From positions 1 to 64,000 of the forward strand of contig CAISFO010000062.1 of the NCBI GenBank assembly GCA_903884655.1: a stretch of 64,000 nt of DNA, in the 5' to 3' direction. The notes beneath the pieces were generated by a model. The model saw nothing but the letters and a program-made list of their open reading frames with translations, had not been told where the DNA came from and made no database searches. Below, in pieces: positions 51,197 to 57,663 of the stretch. Position numbers and translations under genes: made by a program. Origin of the DNA: an uncultured Holophagaceae bacterium. GTDB taxonomy: Bacteria > Acidobacteriota > Holophagae > Holophagales > Holophagaceae. Position 1 is the stretch's first letter. Each line of letters starts with the position of its first letter.

Positions 51197-52096
51197 CTAC
51201 CCCTGGACGGGCTGCTGCCCGATCTCGAAGTTCGCCAGGGTCTCCAGCGCCCGCACCATGGCGGAATGATCCCAGGCCTTGCCCCCGTGGGCCGCACAGG
51301 CATTGAATAGTTCCTGGGCGGTGGCCGTGTTGGGCAGCGAAACGCCCAGGGTTCGGGCGGTGGACAGGGCGAGGTTCAGGTCCTTCTGATGGAGCTCGAT
51401 GCGGAAGCCCGGATTGAAGGTCCGGTTGATCATGCGCTCCCCGTGCACTTCGAGAATCTTCGACGAGGCGAAGCCGCCCAGGAGGGCTGCCCGGACCTTC
51501 GCCGGGTCCGCGCCGGCCTTCGCGGCGAACAGCAGGGCCTCGCCCACGGCCTCGATGGTCAGCGCCACGATGATCTGGTTGGCCACTTTGGCGGTCTGGC
51601 CGTCGCCGTTCTGGCCCACAAGGGTGATGTTCTTTCCCATGAGTTCGAAGATCGGCTTGACGTATTGGAAGGTCGCCTCGGAGCCGCCGACCATGATGGA
51701 CAGGGCGGCATTCTTCGCGCCCACCTCGCCCCCGGAGACCGGCGCATCCAGGTACTGGCAGCCCAGGTCGTTGATCCGTTTGGCGAATTCCTTGGTCTCG
51801 ATGGGCGAGATGGAGCTCATGTCGACCACAATCTTCCCGGGGGAAAGGCCCTCGGCGATGCCGTTGCCGTCGAACAGGGCAGAGCGCACGTCCGGGGTGT
51901 CCGGCACCATGAGGAAGACCATGTCGGCCAGCTGGGCGACCTCCTTGCCGTTGCCGCAGGCCAACCCTCCCGCCTCGGTCAGCGCCTTGGGCACAGGGGA
52001 CTGGCTGAACAGAAACAACTCATGTCCGGCCTTGATCAGGTGGCCCGCCATCGGCGTTCCCATGATGCCGAGCCCCACAAATCCAAGCTTGCTCAT
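51197..52096 (-). CDS. glxR: 2-hydroxy-3-oxopropionate (tartronate semialdehyde) reductase
   Basis: This NADH-dependent reductase makes glycerate from tartronate semialdehyde. The 299-residue protein has the Rossmann start LGFVGLGIMGTPMAGHLIKAGH, the signature DAPVSGGEVGAKNAALSIMVGG, and the catalytic Lys in GDGQTAKVANQIIVALTIEA of the 3-hydroxyisobutyrate dehydrogenase family. The GlxR/GarR assignment rests mainly on its neighbours hyi and glxK. It is convergent with malate synthase, with a 127-base gap, and follows hyi after 72 bases. Confidence 0.9.
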   Translation of the reverse strand: MSKLGFVGLGIMGTPMAGHLIKAGHELFLFSQSPVPKALTEAGGLACGNGKEVAQLADMVFLMVPDTPDVRSALFDGNGIAEGLSPGKIVVDMSSISPIETKEFAKRINDLGCQYLDAPVSGGEVGAKNAALSIMVGGSEATFQYVKPIFELMGKNITLVGQNGDGQTAKVANQIIVALTIEAVGEALLFAAKAGADPAKVRAALLGGFASSKILEVHGERMINRTFNPGFRIELHQKDLNLALSTARTLGVSLPNTATAQELFNACAAHGGKAWDHSAMVRALETLANFEIGQQPVQG

Positions 52097-52168
52097 CGTG
52101 CCTCCGGAGAGCGTGAAGGGGTCTGTGCTGCAGATCAGGCAGTCCGCTCTGCAGCGTCAACCGCAGGG

Positions 52169-52948
52169 CTAGTGCCCCATGTCCGTAACCCAACCCAGGC
52201 CCTCCATCGTCGTGGTGAGCGGTTTGTACTCGCAGCCGACCCACCCCTCGTAGCCCAGGCGGTCGAGGTGACCGAACAGAAAGGGATAGTTGATCTCTCC
52301 GGTGCCCGGCTCGTGGCGGCCGGGATTGTCCGCCAGCTGGATGTGCGCGATGCGCTGCAGATGCTGCTCCAGTGTCGCGGCCAGCTCCCCCTCCATGCGC
52401 TGCATGTGGTAGATGTCGTACTGCAGAAAGATGTTCCTGCTCCCGGTGGCGGCGATGACATCCAGGGTTTGAGGCGTGCCGCACAGGTAGAACCCCGGAA
52501 TGTCGCGGGTGTTGATGGCCTCCACCAGCAGGCGGATGCCGACTGCCTCCAGCTGGTCGGCGGCGAAGCGCAGGTTGGCTGCCAGGGTCTCCAGGGCCTT
52601 GCCTTCCGGCAGCCCGGCGGGTCGGATGCCGGACAGGCAGTTCAGCTGGGTGCAGCCCAGCGTCTTCGCAAAATCGATGGCCTGGCCGACGCCAGCCTGG
52701 AATTCGCCGACGCGATCCGGGAGCACCGCGATGCCCCGCTCACCCTGGGTCCAGTTACCGGCGGGGAGGTTGAACAACACCTGTGACAGGCCATGGTGGC
52801 CCAGCGCTTCGGCAAGCTGCTCTTTCGGGTAGGCATAAGGAAAGAGGTACTCCACGCCGTGGAACCCGGCCTGGGCCGCTGCCCCGAAACGGTCGAGAAA
52901 CTCGACCTCATTGAAAAGCATCGTCAAGTTGGCGGCGAATTTCGGCAT
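52169..52948 (-). CDS. hyi: Hydroxypyruvate isomerase
   Basis: This TIM-barrel isomerase of hydroxypyruvate and tartronate semialdehyde has about 259 residues. It opens with MPKFAANLTMLFNEVEFLDRF, the usual Hyi N-terminus, and has LLVEAINTRDIPGFYLCGTPQT and FLQYDIYHMQRMEGELAATLE with the metal ligands Glu/Asp/His. ATG 52948 is chosen to match that N-terminus. An upstream ATG at 52987 would add 13 residues. It is the first gene of the hyi-glxR unit and is divergent from the FCD regulator gene. Confidence 0.92.
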   Translation of the reverse strand: MPKFAANLTMLFNEVEFLDRFGAAAQAGFHGVEYLFPYAYPKEQLAEALGHHGLSQVLFNLPAGNWTQGERGIAVLPDRVGEFQAGVGQAIDFAKTLGCTQLNCLSGIRPAGLPEGKALETLAANLRFAADQLEAVGIRLLVEAINTRDIPGFYLCGTPQTLDVIAATGSRNIFLQYDIYHMQRMEGELAATLEQHLQRIAHIQLADNPGRHEPGTGEINYPFLFGHLDRLGYEGWVGCEYKPLTTTMEGLGWVTDMGH

Positions 52949-53176
52949 GGGTGGATCCAGGTGGCGGTTGGTGGATGGGACCGTCATTCGTCATGGCGCG
53001 GCGTCTGATGCTACACCCGGCGGAGTCCCGTGGGCCGCCGCCGGGGATTCCCGGGAGGGGCGGGCGAGGGACCTGCTGCGGGCATTCTCCAATCCGGGTG
53101 GTCAGCCGTCGGGTCGGTCGGTCACACTAGGCACAGGCCCGGCGCTGCCAGGAAAACGGGTAGGGAGGAGGCTGGA

Positions 53177-53905
53177 ATGACATCGAGAACCTTGCCTCCG
53201 GTCCCGCTGGTGCCGACCCGGACCCGGGCCTATGAGCAGGTCATCGACCGCATCGAGGCGGACCTCGCCTCCAACCGGCTGCAGGTCGGGGACCGGGTGC
53301 CCTCCGAGCGCGAACTGGCCCTCGACCTGGGCGTTTCACGACCCGCCGTGCGCGAGGCGATGCGCATCATGGAGGCCTGGGGGACCGTCGTCCAGGGCAC
53401 CGGGTCCGGGCCCGACGCGGGGACGGTGCTCGTGGCTTCGCCTGCCGCAGCGCTCACGCGGTTCCTGCGACTGCACGTCCTGCTCGCGAGCATCGGTCCC
53501 TCCGATGTGCTCCAGGCCCGCATCGCCCTGGAACGCGAATCGACCCGGCTGGCGGCGCTGCATGCCACGCCCTTCGACCACGAGGCCATCGCCTCGCACC
53601 TGGCGGCCATGGATCAGCCCGGGCTGGATGCCGGCGCCTTCAACGAGCTGGATTCGGCCTTCCACGTGGCCATCGCCCATGCGACGGGCAACCTGCTCGT
53701 CGCCGAGCTCACCATCGCCCTGCGCGAGGCCATGCGTCCCCGCCTGCTGTTGGCGCTCCAGGCGGCCCTGGACCTGCCCGCCGTGACGACGAGGCTGCGG
53801 GCGGATCACCATGCCATCTACGAGGCGATCCGCAGGGGACGGCCCGAGGCCGCGGCCGACCGGGTGGAGGCCCACATCACGCAGTTCTACGGCACGGAAG
53901 ACTAG
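53177..53905 (+). CDS. GntR/FadR-family (FCD domain) transcriptional regulator
   Basis: The 242-residue repressor or activator has an N-terminal winged helix (YEQVIDRIEADLASNRLQVGDRVPSERELALDLGVSRPAVREAMRIME) and a C-terminal all-helical FCD domain with metal/ligand residues in ELDSAFHVAIAHATGN and ADHHAIYEAIRRG. FCD regulators typically respond to lactate, glycolate or pyruvate and bind TGGT-N3-ACCA sites. A perfect one lies at 54168-54184 before glcD. GGGAGGAG lies six bases before ATG 53177. It is divergent from hyi, so it may regulate both directions. Confidence 0.92.
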   Translation: MTSRTLPPVPLVPTRTRAYEQVIDRIEADLASNRLQVGDRVPSERELALDLGVSRPAVREAMRIMEAWGTVVQGTGSGPDAGTVLVASPAAALTRFLRLHVLLASIGPSDVLQARIALERESTRLAALHATPFDHEAIASHLAAMDQPGLDAGAFNELDSAFHVAIAHATGNLLVAELTIALREAMRPRLLLALQAALDLPAVTTRLRADHHAIYEAIRRGRPEAAADRVEAHITQFYGTED

Positions 53906-54403
53906 GGTCGTCCTCAAGCTGGAGTTTGGCCGCTGACGGTTCCGGAGGGGGCCGGTCGCACCTGCAACAGCGCCTGATGTACCCCCCTTCGCTTCGCGAG
54001 GGTTGAACGCTGTGCCGCATTCCCTGTCGGCCCACGCCTCGCCATGGGCACCATCGGTCCCGGGCCTTACTCCGGAGTCGAATGGGCACAAGGAACCAAA
54101 ATAATTCGATGAAACTTCAAATACATTAAAATAGATTTTTAAAAAATTATTGAAAAATAAAGCAAATATGTGGTCTTACCACATGTGATAATTATCATCA
54201 TCACATGTTCCTAAAATGATCATGTTTTAGCTGAAGACCTGCCCACGGACGAGCGGCGGGCACCCCACGGGGCCCATCGACTCCTAATTCCATCCACCCG
54301 GATCCAGTCCTGGCGAAGCACGGTGCGCCAGCCATCTTTCCGGTCCGATGCCCCTCCCGCCACCACCGCCGCGTTCACGGTCACACAACAAGAGGAGGTC
54401 CCC
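53906..54403. promoter_or_regulatory. Gene-free glcD upstream region
   Basis: This 498-base stretch before glcD holds no gene. It starts GC-rich and becomes extremely AT-rich at 54091-54240, with runs like AAAATAG and TTTTTAAAAAATTATTG, unlike anything else in the window. It contains the operator at 54168-54184, a nearby TGATAATTATCA palindrome (54186-54197), an inverted pair CATGTGAT/ATCACATG (54182-54189 and 54200-54207) and CTAAAA/TTTTAG arms at 54211-54230. A possible extended -10 is TGTGATAAT (54184-54192). Confidence 0.7.
54168..54184. promoter_or_regulatory. FCD-type operator candidate upstream of glcDF
   Basis: ATGTGGT (54168-54174) and ACCACAT (54178-54184) form a perfect 7-bp inverted repeat with a CTT centre, matching the TGGT-N3-ACCA core known for FadR-like FCD regulators (PdhR, LldR, GlcC). 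The regulator gene lies about 260 bases upstream. Confidence 0.65.
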
Positions 54404-55804
54404 ATGCTTGACAGAGCCCTCGTGCAACAACTTCAAGAGCTGGTTGGCAAGGAGAACGTGCTGACGAGCAAGGTGGAGCTGGTGGCCTACAGCTACGACG
54501 CCACGGCGGACATGCCCCGCCAGATGCCCGACGTGGTGGTCATGCCCACCTCCACAGGGATGGTCCAGCAGGTGGTCAAGCTGGCCAAGGCCCATGACCT
54601 GGCCATCTACCCCCGCGGCGCCGGCTCGAACCTGAGCGGTGGCACGGTGCCCTTCAAGAAGGGGATCGTCCTCTCCTTCCAGCGCATGAACCAGATCCTC
54701 GAGATCGACACTGCCAACCTGACCGCCAAGGTCCAGCCCGGCGTCGTCATCGCGGCCCTCAACAGCGCCATCGCTGGTCACGGCCTCATCTACCCCCCGG
54801 ATCCGGGCACCGTGGCCACGGCCACCATGGGTGGCTCTGCCGCGGAGAACTCCGGCGGCCTGCGCGGGCTGAAGTACGGCGTGACCAAGAACTACGTCAT
54901 GGGCATGGAAGTGGTCCTGGCCAGCGGCGAAAAGGTGCGCTTCGGTGGCAAGACCGTGAAGAACGTCACCGCCTACGATTTCACAAACCTCTTTGTGGGA
55001 TCAGAGGGCACCCTGGGCATCATCACCGAGCTCACCTGCAAGTTGATCCCGGCCCCCAAGTACCGCCGGGCCATGATGGGCATCTTCAGCACCCTGGAGG
55101 ACGCCGGCAACGCGGTCGCGGGCATCATCGCCGCCCATGTCATCCCCGCCACCCTTGAGATCATGGACAACATGACCATCCGCACGGTGGAGGCCTTCGC
55201 CAACATCGGCCTGCCCGTGGACGCCAAGGCACTGCTGCTCTGCGAGGTGGACGGCATGTCCCAGGACCTGGTGAACACCGAGGCCGAGGCGGTCATCGAA
55301 GTGCTCAAGCAGAACAACTGCGAGTACAAGGCCGCCAGCACGGATGCCGAGCGCGACCAGCTCTGGCTGGCCCGCCGCAATGCCCTGCCGGCCCTGGCCT
55401 CCCTGGACAACACCTGCATCGTGGAGGACGCCACGGTGCCCCGCAGTCGCATCACCGAGATGCTGCTGGCCTGCGAGCAGATCGCCGAGAAGTACGGCGT
55501 CACCATCGGCACCTTCGGTCATGCGGGAGACGGCAACCTGCACCCGACCATCCTCTTCGACAAGTACGACGAAGAGCTGACGGCCCGGGTGCACCTGGCG
55601 GTGGACGAGATCTTCGCCACGGCCCTGGCCCTGGGTGGTACCCTCTCCGGCGAGCACGGCATCGGCATGGCCAAGATGAAGTATCTGGGCAGCGAGCTGG
55701 GCCAGAGTGGCCTCGACCTCATGCGCACCATCAAGGAGGCCCTGGATCCGGACTACCTCCTGAATCCCGGCAAGATGGTGCCCCTGCCCGAGGTCGTGGC
55801 ATGA
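54404..55804 (+). CDS. glcD: FAD-linked glycolate/lactate oxidase subunit
   Basis: This flavoprotein subunit oxidises glycolate to glyoxylate, or D-lactate to pyruvate. The 466-residue protein has the FAD-binding PCMH domain with YPRGAGSNLSGG, GTVATATMGGSAAENSGGLRGLKYG and VGSEGTLGIITELT, and a FAD-oxidase C-terminal domain with the substrate-site motif GHAGDGNLHPTILFD and GGTLSGEHGIGMAK. AGAGGAGG lies five bases before ATG 54404. It overlaps glcF by four bases. A third subunit GlcE is absent, so this is the two-gene form. Glycolate is favoured by the neighbours. Confidence 0.9.
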   Translation: MLDRALVQQLQELVGKENVLTSKVELVAYSYDATADMPRQMPDVVVMPTSTGMVQQVVKLAKAHDLAIYPRGAGSNLSGGTVPFKKGIVLSFQRMNQILEIDTANLTAKVQPGVVIAALNSAIAGHGLIYPPDPGTVATATMGGSAAENSGGLRGLKYGVTKNYVMGMEVVLASGEKVRFGGKTVKNVTAYDFTNLFVGSEGTLGIITELTCKLIPAPKYRRAMMGIFSTLEDAGNAVAGIIAAHVIPATLEIMDNMTIRTVEAFANIGLPVDAKALLLCEVDGMSQDLVNTEAEAVIEVLKQNNCEYKAASTDAERDQLWLARRNALPALASLDNTCIVEDATVPRSRITEMLLACEQIAEKYGVTIGTFGHAGDGNLHPTILFDKYDEELTARVHLAVDEIFATALALGGTLSGEHGIGMAKMKYLGSELGQSGLDLMRTIKEALDPDYLLNPGKMVPLPEVVA

Positions 55805-57150
55805 GCACGACCACCTCACCTTCCCCCGAGGCCTGCACGAATACCTACCATGACGACCTCCGGCTCGTCCGGGGCGAGATCGACAAGTGCATGAAGTGCG
55901 GCAACTGCATGGCCGTCTGCCCGGTCTACTCCGTGGACAAGGACGAGATGGCCGTCACCCGCTCCAAGATCGCCGTGGCCGAGGCGGTGCTGAAGGGCGA
56001 CCTCGCCCTGGATGATCCGGAAGTCTCGGCCATGGTCTTCAACTGTCTGGTCTGCAAGTCCTGCATGACCAACTGCCCCACCAAGGTGGGCTACGACAAG
56101 ATCGCCCTGGGCTTCCGCGCCGCCCTGGTCCGGAAGAATGGGCTGCCCTGGCTGAAGAAGCTCATCTTCACCGGCCTCAAGAACCCCAAGTTCTTCGATG
56201 TGGCCATGAAGGCGGGCGCCTCCATGCAGGGCATCGCCTTCAAGGGCGACCGCAAGCTCAAGGCCATTTCACCGCGCTCACCGTTCGCCATGGTGGGCGG
56301 CAGCTTCGGCTTCGATGCGGACCGGAAGATGCCCGAGCTCACGGTGAAGCCCCTCCGGGATCGGGTGGAGGAAGTGGTCCGGCCCGCCGAGGTCAAGGTG
56401 AAGGCGGCCTTCTTCACGGGGGATTCGCTGAACTACTTCTATCCGGACGCAGGCATGGACCTCATCGAGGTGCTGGCCGAGAACGGTGTCGAGGTGCACA
56501 TCCCCAAGGCCCAGAACTGCTGCGGCATTCCGGTGCTGGTGCATGGCGACATCGACACGGCTCGCCGGTTGGCCATGAACAACATCGACACCTTCGAAGC
56601 CACGGGCTGCGACTACCTGGTGACCGGCTGTGGCTCCTGCGGGGGCGCCTGGCAGCACGACTACGTGGACCTCCTCGCCGGCGATCCGGTCTACAAGGTC
56701 AAGGCCGAGTACTGGGCGAAGAGGACCTACGACATCTCCACCTTCCTCACCAAGGTGGTGGCCTTCCGACAGCCCAAGGGTCAGGTGGAGGCCGTCGTGA
56801 CCTACCACGACTCCTGCCACCTCAAGAAGGGCATGAAGGTCTTCGCAGAGCCACGGGCCATCCTGAAGAGCATTCCCGGCGTGACCCTCAAGGAAATGGC
56901 GGCGCCGGACACCTGCTGCGGCAGCGGCGGTTCCTACGTCGTGTCGCACTACGACACTTCGGCGGCCATCGGGAAGAGCAAGGCCCTGGACATCAACCAG
57001 ACCGGCGCCGACACCGTCTCCACGGGTTGCCCGGCCTGCATGATGCAGCTGCTGGACAACCTCAGCCGCCACGGCCAGCAACAGAAGGTCACGCACTACA
57101 TCTCCCTCCTGGCGGAGTCCTACCGCCAGGAAAAAGCCACGACAGCCTAG
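55801..57150 (+). CDS. glcF: Iron-sulfur subunit of glycolate/lactate oxidase
   Basis: This is the electron-transfer partner of the flavoprotein. Two 4Fe-4S clusters lie near the N-terminus (CMKCGNCMAVCPVY and CLVCKSCMTNCPTKVGYD), and two CCG-domain motifs lie in the C-terminal half (CCGIPVLVHGD and CCGSGGSYVVSH, with CGSCGGAW between). The 449-residue length is typical of GlcF/LldE-type proteins. Electrons probably go to quinone or a membrane partner. The start overlaps the glcD stop as ATGA. The glcDF pair ends the island, and a 270-base gap follows without a clear terminator. Confidence 0.92.
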   Translation: MSTTTSPSPEACTNTYHDDLRLVRGEIDKCMKCGNCMAVCPVYSVDKDEMAVTRSKIAVAEAVLKGDLALDDPEVSAMVFNCLVCKSCMTNCPTKVGYDKIALGFRAALVRKNGLPWLKKLIFTGLKNPKFFDVAMKAGASMQGIAFKGDRKLKAISPRSPFAMVGGSFGFDADRKMPELTVKPLRDRVEEVVRPAEVKVKAAFFTGDSLNYFYPDAGMDLIEVLAENGVEVHIPKAQNCCGIPVLVHGDIDTARRLAMNNIDTFEATGCDYLVTGCGSCGGAWQHDYVDLLAGDPVYKVKAEYWAKRTYDISTFLTKVVAFRQPKGQVEAVVTYHDSCHLKKGMKVFAEPRAILKSIPGVTLKEMAAPDTCCGSGGSYVVSHYDTSAAIGKSKALDINQTGADTVSTGCPACMMQLLDNLSRHGQQQKVTHYISLLAESYRQEKATTA

Positions 57151-57420
57151 GCTGCCCGCAGCTCGCAGCTCGCAGCGCTGACCCTGGTCCCTGGATCTGG
57201 GCCTTGTTGGGTTCCAGGGTGTCCGCAATCCATTCAAATGATGGTGGTGCGCGTCGTTTTGATGAGGTCCAGACCCGAAGGGGCCGCGCTTGGGTTGTTA
57301 AATCTATTGGGGTGAAAACTTATGGCGCGGCGCGGTTTGTGCACATGCCTGTTGCCAGGGGAATTGACCCTCGACGGCAGTGCACGGGTTGGCAGACCAC
57401 AGCTCGAGAAGGAAGACGTC

Positions 57421-57591
57421 ATGAGCGAATCGAAGACCTTCACCAGGGACCCCCTCTGCGGGTTCCCCGTAGACCAGGCCACCTCAGTGCATTCGGAACG
57501 TGACGGGAAGACGTACTATTTTTGCAGCGATCTGTGCCAGCAAAAATTCAACGCCGTATCAGCTGGTACTGCGGTGACCTGCGCAGGATGA
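57421..57591 (+). CDS. Small YHS-domain protein
   Basis: This 56-residue protein consists almost entirely of a YHS domain: TRDPLCGFPVDQATSVHSERDGKTYYFCSDLCQQKF. The DPxCGxxVD start, YYFCS and CxxxC pairs are those of metal- or iron-sulfur-linked YHS domains, found alone or fused to copper ATPases and other metal proteins. AAGGAAG precedes ATG 57421. It stands alone between glcF and the convergent fusion gene. A function cannot be assigned. A role in metal handling is the usual suggestion. Confidence 0.8.
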   Translation: MSESKTFTRDPLCGFPVDQATSVHSERDGKTYYFCSDLCQQKFNAVSAGTAVTCAG

Positions 57592-57663
57592 CGTTCGCGT
57601 GGGGAGGCTTGCCCAGGGCGGGGCTTTGATGCCGCCAGGGGAACCACGCTCCGCAGGTTCTGC

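Noticed and set aside
54184..54205. CRP/FNR-like site TGTGA...TCACA before glcD
   Set aside because: The half-sites are 12 bases apart instead of 6, so the spacing is wrong for CRP or FNR. The region is better explained by overlapping palindromes.
57151..57420. Small genes in the gap after glcF
   Set aside because: Only short frames without ribosome sites or family features are seen. A TGTGCACA palindrome near 57340 is too short to interpret.
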